From Streptomyces sp. IMTB 2501 (GTDB lineage Bacteria; Actinomycetota; Actinomycetes; Streptomycetales; Streptomycetaceae): a stretch of DNA of 64,000 nucleotides. The notes beneath the pieces were generated by a model that saw only the letters and a program-made list of their open reading frames with translations, was not told where the DNA came from and ran no database searches. The position numbers were made by a program, and so were the translations under genes. Below are positions 53,045-61,728 of the stretch, piece after piece (within the stretch, counting starts at the first letter, position 1; every line of letters starts with the position of its first letter). The stretch covers positions 1 to 64,000 of the forward strand of contig NZ_MQUS01000007.1 in assembly GCF_001953885.1 (NCBI RefSeq), written 5' to 3'.

Positions 53045-54043
53045 TCACGAAGGCGGCGCCGTCGTCCCCCGGATCTCCAGCGTCGGCACGGCGAGGTGGA
53101 CACGCCCCGCGCCCTCGTCGTACCGCCGCTCGAACCGGTCGAGCAGACAGCGGGCGGCGCGCCGGCCGATCTCGTACGGCGCCGTGTCGACCGTGGTCAT
53201 CCAGACGTGCCGCAGCCGGGAGATGCTGGTGTTGTCGTAGCCGGCCACCGAGAGGTCCCGCGGCACGCGCAGGCCGAGTTCCTCGGCCGCCGAGAGGGCG
53301 CCCACCGAGGCCATGTCGTTGACGGCGAAGAGCGCCGTGGGCCGCTCGGGGCGGCTGAGCAGGCGTACGGTCCCCCGGTAGCCGCCCTCCTCGGTCAGAT
53401 CGCCGGGCTCCACGACCGGTTCGGCGCCGTGGGCCCGCATCGCCGCCTCGAAGCCGTGTCGGCGCAGTGCGCCGACCGCGCCGTGGCCCGCGAGGTGGGC
53501 GATCCTGCGGTGGCCGAGGCCGAGCAGGTGTTCGGTGGCGAGCCGGGCCCCGTGCTCGTCGTCCCCGGCGACGACGTCCACGCCCGCCGGCTGCGGCTCG
53601 CGGGCGCCCGCCACCACGACCGGCATCCGCCGTGCCAGCGCCCCGAGTTCGCCGGGGTCCGGAACCGTGCCGACCACCACCAGGCCGTCGACCCCCAGGT
53701 CCAGAAACGGTTCGGCGAGGTCGTGCCCCATCCGCCGGTTCAGCCGGGCGTCGGCGAGCAGCATGTGCAGACCGGCGGTGTGCAGCAGGGAGTTGAGGCC
53801 GTCGAGGAGGTCGACGAACCACGGGTTGCGCAGGTCGTCCAGGAGGACGCCGACCGTGCGGGTGCGCTGTTCGCTGAGGCTGCGGGCGGCCGCGTTGGGC
53901 CGGTAGCCCAGCTCGCGCACGGCCCGCAGCACGGCCTCGCGCTTCTCGGGGCTGACCGGTCCCGAGCCGCGCAGCACCAGCGAGACCAGCGACTTGGACA
54001 CTCCGGCCCGGTCGGCCACGTCACGGATGGTCGGCGGTCTCAT
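53045..54043 (-). CDS. LacI-family transcriptional regulator
   Basis: 332 residues. The N-terminal helix-turn-helix and hinge are classic: TIRDVADRAGVSKSLVSLVL and LGYRPNAAARSLSEQRTRTV. A periplasmic-binding-like sugar domain follows (VGVLLDDLRNPWFVDLLDGL ... SVAGYDNTSISRLRHVWMTT). Divergent from a Gfo/Idh/MocA dehydrogenase, with two TGGACCG-type palindromes between them, so it is probably a repressor relieved by a sugar or cyclitol. Confidence 0.93.
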   Translation of the reverse strand: MRPPTIRDVADRAGVSKSLVSLVLRGSGPVSPEKREAVLRAVRELGYRPNAAARSLSEQRTRTVGVLLDDLRNPWFVDLLDGLNSLLHTAGLHMLLADARLNRRMGHDLAEPFLDLGVDGLVVVGTVPDPGELGALARRMPVVVAGAREPQPAGVDVVAGDDEHGARLATEHLLGLGHRRIAHLAGHGAVGALRRHGFEAAMRAHGAEPVVEPGDLTEEGGYRGTVRLLSRPERPTALFAVNDMASVGALSAAEELGLRVPRDLSVAGYDNTSISRLRHVWMTTVDTAPYEIGRRAARCLLDRFERRYDEGAGRVHLAVPTLEIRGTTAPPS

Positions 54044-54045
54044 GA

Positions 54046-54143
54046 CATGGACCGTTCCATGCGACGTGCCGCTCTGTCAAAGGGTTGACACGCTCGCCAT
54101 GTCAGCACAAAGGTGGCCTGGACACAGCATGGACCGGTCCAAG
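54046..54143. promoter_or_regulatory. Pair of LacI-type operators and a TTGACA -35
   Basis: CATGGACCGTTCCATG (54046-54061) and CATGGACCGGTCCAAG (54128-54143) share the core TGGACCG-N-TCCA with central CG, as LacI proteins prefer. They are 82 bp apart, one next to each start codon. A consensus TTGACA (54085-54090) lies between them; the -10 is unclear. Confidence 0.7.
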
Positions 54144-54162
54144 TAGCCCCGGGAGGGCTGTC

Positions 54163-55323
54163 ATGGTGGATGAGCTGGGTGTCGCCGTCGTCGGGTTCGG
54201 CTGGATGGGCCGGGTGCACACCCAGGCGTACGCGCGGCTGCCGCACCACTATCCGCACCTCCCGCTGCGGCCCCGGCTGATCACCGTCGCCGAGGAGGTG
54301 CCCGGGTGGGCCGAGGAGGCCGCCGCGCAGTTCGGGTTCGTCTCCGCGACCCGCGACTGGCGGGAGGTGGCCGCCGACCCGCGCGTGCGGGCCGTCAGCA
54401 TCACCGCCCCGAACTTCCTGCACCGGGAGATCGGTGTGGCGATGGCCGAGGCCGGCAAGCACATCTGGATCGAGAAGCCGGTCGGGCTGACCGCCGGGGA
54501 CGCCCGCGCGGTCGCCGACGCGGTCGCGAAGGCCGGCGTGCAGGGCGCGGTCGGCTTCAACTACCGCAACGCGCCCGCCGTCGAGGCCGCCCGCGAGCTG
54601 ATCGCCTCCGGTGAGATCGGCAGGGTGACCCACGTCCGCATCCGCCTGTTCAGCGACTACGCGGCCCACCCGGACGGCGCCCTGACCTGGCGGTACGAGC
54701 GGGCGCGCGGCGGCAGCGGGGTGCTCGGCGATCTTGCCTCGCACGGCGCGGACCTGGCCCGCTTCCTGCTCGGCGAGATCGCCTCGCTCACCGCCGACAC
54801 CGCGATCTTCCTCCCGGAGCGCGCCCGGCCGACCGGCGCCACCGCCGGCCACACACTCGCCGCCGGCGGCGAGCGGGGACCCGTCGAGAACGAGGACTAC
54901 GTCAACTGCCTGCTGCGCTTCGCCTCCGGCGCCCGCGGGGTCCTCGAAGCCTGCCGGGTCTCGGTCGGCGAACAGAACAACTACGGCTTCGAGGTGCACG
55001 GCACGAAGGGGGCTGTCTGCTGGGACTTCCGGCGGCTGAACGAGCTGGCGGTGAGCCGGGGTGCGGCGTACCAGGACCAGCCGGTGAGCACGGTGTTCGT
55101 CGGTCCGGGCACCGGTGAGTTCGCGGCGTTTCAGCCGGGGGCGGCGAATGCGATGGGGTACGACGATCTGAAGGTGATCGAGGCGTACCGCTTCGTACGG
55201 TCCGTGGCCGAGGGGGTGCCGTACGGCACGACGCTCACGGATGCGGTGCGGAGCGCTGCCGCCTTGGACGCGATGACGCTGGCCGCTCAGCGCAAGACGT
55301 GGGTGGACGTGGAGGCAGGTTGA
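54163..55323 (+). CDS. Gfo/Idh/MocA family oxidoreductase
   Basis: 386 residues. The NAD(P)-binding Rossmann start is VAVVGFGWMGRVHTQAYARL; the EKP motif with catalytic Lys appears as IWIEKPVGLTAGDA; the substrate His region is GVLGDLASHGADLARFLLG. These enzymes oxidise or epimerise sugars, inositols or their acids at a single carbon. GGGAGGG lies 6 nt before ATG 54163. It is the target of the divergent LacI regulator. Confidence 0.9.
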   Translation: MVDELGVAVVGFGWMGRVHTQAYARLPHHYPHLPLRPRLITVAEEVPGWAEEAAAQFGFVSATRDWREVAADPRVRAVSITAPNFLHREIGVAMAEAGKHIWIEKPVGLTAGDARAVADAVAKAGVQGAVGFNYRNAPAVEAARELIASGEIGRVTHVRIRLFSDYAAHPDGALTWRYERARGGSGVLGDLASHGADLARFLLGEIASLTADTAIFLPERARPTGATAGHTLAAGGERGPVENEDYVNCLLRFASGARGVLEACRVSVGEQNNYGFEVHGTKGAVCWDFRRLNELAVSRGAAYQDQPVSTVFVGPGTGEFAAFQPGAANAMGYDDLKVIEAYRFVRSVAEGVPYGTTLTDAVRSAAALDAMTLAAQRKTWVDVEAG

Positions 55324-55473
55324 TCCGAGCTCTCTGCTGGAAGCACCGCGAGACGCCGTAGAGAGTGCCGCGATGTGCCTGCTGGCGTCTGCGGGTCCGT
55401 CGTGGCCTGTCGCGCCCACGCGGCGGTAGCCGCATATCAGACATGGCCCCGCGCCCCTCGGCGGTGCTGCCGC

Positions 55474-56061
55474 TCACGGCGTTGATCTGCTCAGCTCTTC
55501 CACGCCCGCCGTCAGCGCGTCGGTCACCGAGTCCGGCGGGATGTCGGCGCCGCCGCTCGTGCGGGCCTGGAGTGGCAGTTCGACCTGGACTCCGGCGAGG
55601 CGGGTCAGGTTGACGGGGTTCTGGGGGTGTACGCCGCGCAGGGCGGGCGGGATCGCCGCCAGGTCGGTGACGGTCGGGAACTGTGGGGCCCCGGCGGCGA
55701 AGGCCTCGGCCAGGACACGGGCCGCGGGCCGGTTGGCGCCGCCGAGGAAGATCGTGTGCGGGGCCTCGGGGCGCATATGGCCGTGCAGGGAGACCGTGAG
55801 GGAAACCCGCCGCAGGAACTCCCGGAGCAGTGCGCAGTGGTCGGCCGCCATGCGTGGGGACGGGATGTGGACGGGCTCCCGGGCGCCAGGCTGGGTGAAG
55901 ACGAGGCTGGTGGCGCCGCAGCGGCGGGCGACGAGGCCGGCGAGTTCGGCGGTGCCGCCCTCGTTGCTGCCGTGCAGCGCCAGGAGCCCGATGCCGTCGC
56001 CGGGTACGAGGGTCGCGAGGAGCGGGACGCCCTCGATCTCGATGTGTTCGGTGCGTGTCAT
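55474..56061 (-). CDS. Poly-gamma-glutamate hydrolase family protein
   Basis: 195 residues resembling the zinc-dependent poly-gamma-glutamate hydrolase family (PF05908, phage PghP-like). Visible are LLALHGSNEGGTAELAGLVA (His and Glu zinc ligands), LTVSLHGHMRPEAPHTIFLG, and GVQVELPLQAR. No signal peptide, so it acts inside the cell unless exported otherwise. It lies downstream of a LacI-type gene, 9 bp after its stop, suggesting one operon in a sugar locus; the true substrate may not be polyglutamate. Confidence 0.7.
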   Translation of the reverse strand: MTRTEHIEIEGVPLLATLVPGDGIGLLALHGSNEGGTAELAGLVARRCGATSLVFTQPGAREPVHIPSPRMAADHCALLREFLRRVSLTVSLHGHMRPEAPHTIFLGGANRPAARVLAEAFAAGAPQFPTVTDLAAIPPALRGVHPQNPVNLTRLAGVQVELPLQARTSGGADIPPDSVTDALTAGVEELSRSTP

Positions 56062-56070
56062 CGCTTCCCC

Positions 56071-57102
56071 TCAGCCGTCCGTCGGTGCGGGCATGTTGTA
56101 CGGCGTGACGACCTGGATCGCGGACGGCAGCGGCGGGCCGGCCGGAGGCAGTGCGCCGTGCGCCCGCATGACGAGATGGCAGGCCTCCCGCATGTCCTGA
56201 CGCAGATCGTGGTGGAGCACGGCGGACAGCCGGTGTTCGCGCAGCAGCCGGGTGTTGTCGTGGTCGAGGTCGTGGGCGATGAACACCGCGCAGGTGCGGC
56301 CGAGGTCGGCGAAGGCGCGCAGGGTGGCGTTGTTGCCGCCGCCGATGGAGTACACGGCCCGGATCTCCGGATCCCGTGCCAGGGCGGCGCGGACCAGGTC
56401 GTACTGCGTGGCGTCCAGGCCCTGCCCCTCGGCGATCTCCACCAGGGTCCGCTCGGGATGCCGGGCCCGCATCACGCCGCGGAAGCCCATCTCGCGCTCC
56501 TCCTCGTTGCGGAAGAAGCCGCTGCTGAGGCTGGTGAGGACGTTGCCGGGCCGGTCGCCGAGCCACTGGCCCATCAGATAGGCGGCGGTGGCGCCGGCGG
56601 CGCGGTTGTCGCTGCCGACGTAGCCGACCCGGCCGCTGGCGGGCAGGTCGGTGACCAGGGTGACGACCGGGATGCCGGCCGCCGTGAGCCGGCCCACGGC
56701 CGCGGTGACCTCGGGAACGTCCGGCGCCTTGAGGATCACGCCCTGGGAGCCGCGCCGGGCGATCCGGTCCAGCGTCCCGACCTGCTCCGCGGCCGGGCCG
56801 GTCTCGCGGAAGTGGAAGCGGGAGCGGACCACCGCCGGGTGCAGGGACGGCAGTTCGGCCTCCAGGGCGGCGCGCACGGCGGTCGAGAACCGCTCGGGCG
56901 CCTGCACCACGATGTCGACCATGAACGTACGGCCGACCAGCCGGACCTGTGTGCGCTGCCGGTCGAGGTCGGCGATGGCCCGGCGCACCTCCTGCGCGGT
57001 GCTCTCGCGCACCCCTCCCCTGCCGTTCAGCACTCGGTCCACGGTGGCCTCGCTGAGACCCGCCTGACGTGCGATCTCCCGGATCGGGAACGGGTGGCCC
57101 AT
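56071..57102 (-). CDS. LacI-type regulator with periplasmic-binding sensor domain
   Basis: 343 residues. The N-terminal HTH IREIARQAGLSEATVDRVLN and RGGVRESTAQEVRRAI is of the LacI family variant 'VDRVLNGR', common in regulators of inositol and rhizopine-like catabolism. The sensor domain resembles sugar-binding Peripla_BP_4 proteins (VGYVGSDNRAAGATAAYLMG, AVYSIGGGNNATLRAFADLG). AAGGAG precedes ATG 57102. Divergent from the PhyH - SDR - Gfo/Idh operon, which it probably controls. Confidence 0.87.
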   Translation of the reverse strand: MGHPFPIREIARQAGLSEATVDRVLNGRGGVRESTAQEVRRAIADLDRQRTQVRLVGRTFMVDIVVQAPERFSTAVRAALEAELPSLHPAVVRSRFHFRETGPAAEQVGTLDRIARRGSQGVILKAPDVPEVTAAVGRLTAAGIPVVTLVTDLPASGRVGYVGSDNRAAGATAAYLMGQWLGDRPGNVLTSLSSGFFRNEEEREMGFRGVMRARHPERTLVEIAEGQGLDATQYDLVRAALARDPEIRAVYSIGGGNNATLRAFADLGRTCAVFIAHDLDHDNTRLLREHRLSAVLHHDLRQDMREACHLVMRAHGALPPAGPPLPSAIQVVTPYNMPAPTDG

Positions 57103-57115
57103 GGCCCGGCTCCTT

Positions 57116-57157
57116 GAGGGGTTTTTGATGGCCGGCTGCTGGTTGTTCGAGGGGTTT
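57116..57157. promoter_or_regulatory. GAGGGGTTT direct repeats between LacI-type and PhyH genes
   Basis: GAGGGGTTT at 57116-57124 and 57149-57157, 33 bp apart (about three helical turns). The second is followed by TTGT-ACTG-ACAA (57156-57167), a small dyad. Candidate binding sites for the LacI-type regulator. Confidence 0.35.
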
Positions 57158-57285
57158 GTACTGACAAGAATGACAGGGCCGCGTCGTTCCCGTGGCCGAA
57201 AGCCGCAATCGGCCGGAGGCTCGGGATCGGCAGGAGGCCGGGCTCGAAGGCCCGAGGCCGCCAGGCCCTGACCGAAAGGACACCG

Positions 57286-58453
57286 ATGTCCGTCGCTTCC
57301 GTGCCAGGTCGTACGTGGCTGTCCGAGCAGGACTGCGACCTCGGCGCCTTCCGCGCCCTGATCGACCGGACGACACATCTGGCGGACTACCCGCACGCCG
57401 CCTCGGTGGCGGAGAACGTCCTGGTGTACGAGGGCGAGCGGCTGCGTACCGCGGAGGACCGGGATGCGCTGCGGGCCGAGCTGGTGCGGGCGTTCGCCGA
57501 CGGCCCGGGGATCGTCGTGGTGCAGGGCGCCTTTGCCGACCCGTCCGTCGTCGACCGGGTCACCGCGGTGTTCGAGGCCCTGCTCGCCGAGCAGCGGTCC
57601 GCGGGGGCGGCCGCGGGCGACCACTTCGCGAAGCCGGGCGCCAACGACCGGGTGTGGACCGCACTGGAGAAGACGGCCCTGTACGACCCGGAGGCGTTCG
57701 CCGACTACTACGCGAACGACGTCCTGGCCCTGGTCCCGGGCGCCTGGCTGGGCCCCGGCTACCAGGTGACCTCGCAGGTCAACGTGGTCAACCCGGGCGG
57801 CGCCGGCCAGACCGCGCACCGGGACTACCACCTCGGCTTCCTGAGCGACAGGGCCGCGGCCGCCTACCCCGCCCATGTGCACCGCCTCTCCCCGGTGCTC
57901 ACACTGCAGGGCGCGGTCGCCCACTGCGACATGCCGGTGGCGTCGGGCCCGACGCTGTATCTGCCGTACTCGCAGCGGTACGAGCCGGGCTATCTGGCCT
58001 GGCGACTGCCGGAGTTCCAGGCGTACTTCGAGGCGGGCCATGTACAACTGCCGCTCGCCAAGGGTGACGCGGCCTTCTTCAACCCGGCGCTCTTCCACGC
58101 CGCAGGCACCAACCGCACGGCGGACGTGCGGCGCACGGCCAATCTGCTCCAGGTGTCCTCCGCCTTCGGGCGTGCGATGGAGACGGTGGACCGGGAGGCC
58201 GTGGCGAACGCGGTGTTCCCGGTGCTGTTGCGCCGCGCGGCCGAGGGCGCAGGCGAGGAGTGGCTGGAGAACGTGATCGCGGCGAGCGCCGAGGGCTACC
58301 CCTTCCCGACCAACCTCGACAGCGACCCGCCGGTCGACGGTCTCGCCCCGCCCGCGCAGGCGGACGTTGTGCGGCGGGGCGGTGCGCGAGGAATGGACGC
58401 CGGAGCGGCTCCGCGCGGAGCTGCGGGCGGGTACGGAACGGCGAGAGAGCTGA
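57286..58453 (+). CDS. Phytanoyl-CoA dioxygenase-family (PhyH) protein, apparent +1 frameshift near the 3' end
   Basis: About 388 residues if corrected. An Fe(II)/2-oxoglutarate oxygenase: the facial triad is H178-x-D180 in TAHRDYHLGF and H271 in FNPALFHAAGTNRT, with a following Arg for 2-oxoglutarate. As given, the frame runs on to 58614 through the next gene with an Arg/Gly-rich tail. Removing one G from the GGGG run at 58376-58379 restores RRAVREEWTPERLRAELRAG and a stop at 58451-58453, 18 nt before the SDR start with its ribosome site. This is either a genuine mutation, which would lengthen the C terminus, or a sequencing error. The catalytic core is unaffected. First gene of the PhyH - SDR - Gfo/Idh operon. 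Confidence 0.83.
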
Positions 58454-58471
58454 GGAAGGTCAGGGCAGGCC

Positions 58472-59260
58472 ATGGGACTTCTCGACGGACTTCTCCGGGA
58501 CAAGATCGTCCTGGTCAACGGCGGCAGTCAGGGGGTCGGCGCCGCGATCGCGCGGGCCGCCGTCCGGGAGGGCGCCGTCGTGGCGGTCACCGGCCGCCGT
58601 ACCGAACCGGGTGAGGCGCTGGTGGCCGAGCTGTCGGCGGCCGGGGGCAAGGCGATGTTCGTGCGCGCCGATCTGGCGGACGCCGAGCAGGCCAAGGCTG
58701 CGGTGTGTGAGGTGGTGGACGCCTACGGCCGGATCGACTGTCTGGTGAACTCGGCGGGGCTGACCTCGCGGGGCACTCTGCTGGACACGACGCCGGAGCT
58801 TTTCGACGCCCATGTCGCGATCAATCTCAAGGGACCGTTCTTCGCGATGCAGGCGGCGGTCGCCGACATGGTGGCGCGCAGGGCGCCCGGCACGATCGTC
58901 AACATCATCACCTCCTCGGCGCACGGCGGCCAGCCGTTCCTGGCCCCGTACGTCGCCGCCAAGGCGGGCCTCGTGGGCCTGACCCGCAACGCCGCGCACG
59001 CCCACCGCTGGGACCGGATCCGGATCAACGGCCTGAACATCGGCTGGACCGCGACGGAGGGAGAGGACGCCACGCAGCGTGCCTTCCACGGCGCCGGCGA
59101 CGACTGGCGGGAGCAGGCCTCGGCGCGGCTGCCGATGGGCAAGCTGGGCCAACCGGACGAGATCGCCGACTTCGTGGTGTTCCTGCTGTCCGATCGCTCC
59201 GGTGTGGTGACCGGGTCGGTGATCGACTGGGACCAGAACGTGCTCGGCGGCCTCGACTGA
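58472..59260 (+). CDS. Short-chain dehydrogenase/reductase
   Basis: 262 residues, a classical SDR. The cofactor loop is LVNGGSQGVGAAIARAAVRE, NSAG is at the end of beta-4, the catalytic Ser lies in IITSSAHGG and the Tyr-Lys pair in YVAAK. GRR after beta-2 suggests NADP preference. GAGGAAGG precedes ATG 58472. Between an oxygenase and a Gfo/Idh dehydrogenase, it likely oxidises a sugar or cyclitol hydroxyl group. Confidence 0.92.
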   Translation: MGLLDGLLRDKIVLVNGGSQGVGAAIARAAVREGAVVAVTGRRTEPGEALVAELSAAGGKAMFVRADLADAEQAKAAVCEVVDAYGRIDCLVNSAGLTSRGTLLDTTPELFDAHVAINLKGPFFAMQAAVADMVARRAPGTIVNIITSSAHGGQPFLAPYVAAKAGLVGLTRNAAHAHRWDRIRINGLNIGWTATEGEDATQRAFHGAGDDWREQASARLPMGKLGQPDEIADFVVFLLSDRSGVVTGSVIDWDQNVLGGLD

Positions 59261-59337
59261 ACCTCCCTCCCCACTGGTCCCTGTGTCCCCGTGACAACTG
59301 CCTCGTCCCCGTAAGACCTGCAAGGAGCCTCATCATC

Positions 59338-60342
59338 ATGCGTATCGGAATCCTCGGCCTCGGCCGCATCGGCGCCTTCCATGCCGAGACCCTCTCCGGT
59401 CTCGACGCCGTCGGGTCGCTCGTCGTCACCGACCCGTTCGCGGACGCGGCCAAGGCCGCCGCCGAGCGGTTCGGGGCCGAGGTCGTTGACTCGCCGGAGG
59501 CGCTGCTGGCCGCCGGTGTGGACGGCATCGTGGTGGCCGCCGCGACCGACGCCCACCCCGCCCTGATCCTGGCCGGCGTCGAGGCCGGCGTCCCGGTCTT
59601 CTGCGAGAAGCCCGTCGCGAAGACGATGAGCGAGGGCGTCGAGGTACTCAAGGCCGTGCAGGGCAGCGACGTGCCGATCCAGGTCGGCTACAACCGCCGG
59701 TTCGACGCGGGCTTCACCGCCGCGCGCGCCGCCGTCCGGGCGGGCGAGCTGGGCAAGCTGCACACGGTCCGCTCCACGACCCTGGACCCGGCGCCGCCGC
59801 CGGCCGCTTACGTCGCCGCGTCCGGTGGCATCTTCCGCGACTGCTCCGTGCACGACTTCGACATCATCCGCTGGGTGACCGGCCGTGAAGTCACCGAGGT
59901 GTACGCGGTCGGCGGCAACCGGGGTGCCGACTACATCAAGGAGGCGGGTGACGCCGACACCACCGGAGCGATCCTCACCCTGGACGACGGCACCATCGCG
60001 GTGGTCTCCAACTCCCGCCACAACGCGCGTGGTTACGACGTCCGCATGGAGTTGCACGGCTTCACGGACTCGATCGCGGTCGGCCTGGACGACAAGCTGC
60101 CGCTGCGCTCGGTCGAGCCCGGGGTGACCTTCCCGGCCGGCACCCCGCACGACTTCTTCATGGACCGCTTCACCGACGCCTACCGCGCCGAACTCACCGC
60201 GTTCACCGAGGTCGTGGCCGGGACTCGCCCCTCCCCCTGCACGATCGAGGACGCCCTGGAGGCAGGCTGGATCGCCGAAGCCTGCACCCTGTCCCTGCAC
60301 GAGCACCGACCGGTGACGCTGGCGGAGGTCCGCCAGGCCTGA
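59338..60342 (+). CDS. Gfo/Idh/MocA dehydrogenase, inositol 2-dehydrogenase-like
   Basis: 334 residues. The start GILGLGRIGAFHAETLSGLD, the catalytic EKPVAKTMSEGV, and SGGIFRDCSVHDFDIIRWVT (Asp/His active pair) match the IolG-like subgroup. It should oxidise myo-inositol or a similar cyclitol/sugar with NAD+. An AAGGAGC lies before ATG 59338. Together with the sugar isomerase and ABC importer transcribed towards it, the locus resembles inositol-type catabolism, although no iolC/D/B genes are present here. Confidence 0.9.
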   Translation: MRIGILGLGRIGAFHAETLSGLDAVGSLVVTDPFADAAKAAAERFGAEVVDSPEALLAAGVDGIVVAAATDAHPALILAGVEAGVPVFCEKPVAKTMSEGVEVLKAVQGSDVPIQVGYNRRFDAGFTAARAAVRAGELGKLHTVRSTTLDPAPPPAAYVAASGGIFRDCSVHDFDIIRWVTGREVTEVYAVGGNRGADYIKEAGDADTTGAILTLDDGTIAVVSNSRHNARGYDVRMELHGFTDSIAVGLDDKLPLRSVEPGVTFPAGTPHDFFMDRFTDAYRAELTAFTEVVAGTRPSPCTIEDALEAGWIAEACTLSLHEHRPVTLAEVRQA

Positions 60343-60363
60343 CCCCGCGCCTCCTTCGACGGG

Positions 60364-60405
60364 CGGGACGGCGCCGTGAGCCTCATCGGTCACGGCGCCG
60401 TCCCG
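60364..60405. terminator. Bidirectional terminator
   Basis: A perfect 16-bp stem (60364-60379 with 60390-60405) and 10-nt loop, between convergent genes ending at 60342 and 60443. Confidence 0.8.
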
Positions 60406-60442
60406 CTCGTGCGGCTCAAGGGGCCGTTCAGCTCGGTGCGGC

Positions 60443-60637
60443 TCAGAGGCAGTAGCGCACCAGCCACTCGTCCGGGTTGTAGGCGTCCCGCGCCGGGTCC
60501 GGCAACGTCGCCGGCTTGGTCTCGACCGTGTCCTCGGGGCGTATCCGCTCGGGCAGCGCGCCGAAGCGGGTGCGGCGCAGGACCGCTTCGTCGGTGGCCT
60601 CCTGGGGCGTCTTCCCGGATTCCGTACGCCGCGTCAT
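60443..60637 (-). CDS. Small hypothetical protein (64 residues)
   Basis: 64 residues from ATG 60637 with GGAGG 5-6 nt upstream; polar, no membrane or metal motif. Ends in DPARDAYNPDEWLVRYCL with a near-terminal Cys. Not recognised. An in-frame start at 60787 exists but the added part is Arg/Gly-rich and overlaps a terminator. The 180 bp between it and the sugar isomerase hold only that terminator. Confidence 0.6.
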   Translation of the reverse strand: MTRRTESGKTPQEATDEAVLRRTRFGALPERIRPEDTVETKPATLPDPARDAYNPDEWLVRYCL

Positions 60638-60767
60638 CTCGTCCTCCCGTCCGCGCGGGCGTCCCCCGTCGTCCTGCTCAACGCCCACGTGCCCCCGTTT
60701 GGTTCCCGGCCACCCCCTGCCCGAATCCGTTGCCGTACCGCAGGAACCGACCGGCCGGGCACGCCGA

Positions 60768-60799
60768 GGGCCGGTTCCCGCAGACACGGGAACCGGCCC
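60768..60799 (-). terminator. Terminator of the sugar ABC operon
   Basis: A perfect 13-bp stem GGGCCGGTTCCCG/CGGGAACCGGCCC with loop CAGACA, 18 bp after the sugar isomerase stop. Confidence 0.8.
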
Positions 60800-60817
60800 A
60801 CACGGCGCACCGAATCC

Positions 60818-61726
60818 TCAAGCCCCGCAGGAGCGCAGGAACCGTCGGGTGCGGACCGCGATCGGCAGGGGCTTGTCCGGCTCGCAGGGATACATGTCCT
60901 GCTCCACGATGGCGAACAGGTCCACGCCGAGCCGCTGCGCCGCCTCCATCACCGGCCCCAACTCCGGTACCCCTGACGGCGGTTCGCACATCACACCGCG
61001 GGCCACGGCGGGCCCGAACGGAGTTCCCTCGGCCCGCACCTCGGCGAGGATCCCCGGGTCCACCTGCTTGAGATGGAGATACCCGATGCGCTCGCCATAG
61101 GTCTCGATGAGCTTGACGCTGTCGCCGCCGCAGTAGGTGTAGTGCCCGGTGTCCAGGCAGAGGTTGACCAGATCCGTGTCGGTCGAGTCCAGGAAGCGTT
61201 CGACGTGGTCCTCGGTGTCGATGTGCGTGTCGGCGTGCGGGTGGACGACGATGTCCAGGCCGTACGTCTCCTTGACCTCGTGACCGAGCCGCTCCATGCC
61301 CTTGGTCAGGTGCGCCCACTGCTCGGCGGTCAGCTCCGGCGGCTCCAGGATCTCGGCGGTCTTGTCGTCACGCCAGAAGGAGGGGATGACCACCAGGTGC
61401 CGCGCCCCCATCGCGTGGGTGAGCGCGGCGACCTGGCTGACGTGGGCCCAGGTCTCCTCCCACACGGACGGGCCGCGGTGCATGCCGGTGAAGATCGTGC
61501 CCGCCGAGACCTTCAGGTTCCGCCGGGCCACCTCGTCCCTGAGGCGGGCGGGGTCGGTGGGGAGGTAGCCGTAGGGGCCGAGTTCGATCCACTCGTAGCC
61601 CGCTTCGGAGACCTCGTCGAGGAAGCGTTCCCAGGGCACCTGCCGCGGGTCGTCGGGGAACCAGACGCCCCAGGAGTCGGGGGCCGAGCCGACCCGGATA
61701 CGGTCCAGCGGGGTGGGGGTGACCAT
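60818..61726 (-). CDS. Sugar phosphate isomerase/epimerase, IolE-like
   Basis: 302 residues, a xylose-isomerase-like TIM barrel (AP_endonuc_2 family). Typical stretches: VGSAPDSWGVWFPDDPRQVP at the N terminus as in IolE/IolH, EWIELGPYGYLP, and the metal ligands in VVHPHADTHID, LCLDTGHYTYCGGD and YLHLKQVDP. Could be an inosose dehydratase-like or hexulose epimerase enzyme. It follows the ABC ATPase gene with a 2-bp gap, as the last gene of the importer operon. Confidence 0.85.
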   Translation of the reverse strand: MVTPTPLDRIRVGSAPDSWGVWFPDDPRQVPWERFLDEVSEAGYEWIELGPYGYLPTDPARLRDEVARRNLKVSAGTIFTGMHRGPSVWEETWAHVSQVAALTHAMGARHLVVIPSFWRDDKTAEILEPPELTAEQWAHLTKGMERLGHEVKETYGLDIVVHPHADTHIDTEDHVERFLDSTDTDLVNLCLDTGHYTYCGGDSVKLIETYGERIGYLHLKQVDPGILAEVRAEGTPFGPAVARGVMCEPPSGVPELGPVMEAAQRLGVDLFAIVEQDMYPCEPDKPLPIAVRTRRFLRSCGA

Positions 61727-61728
61727 GG

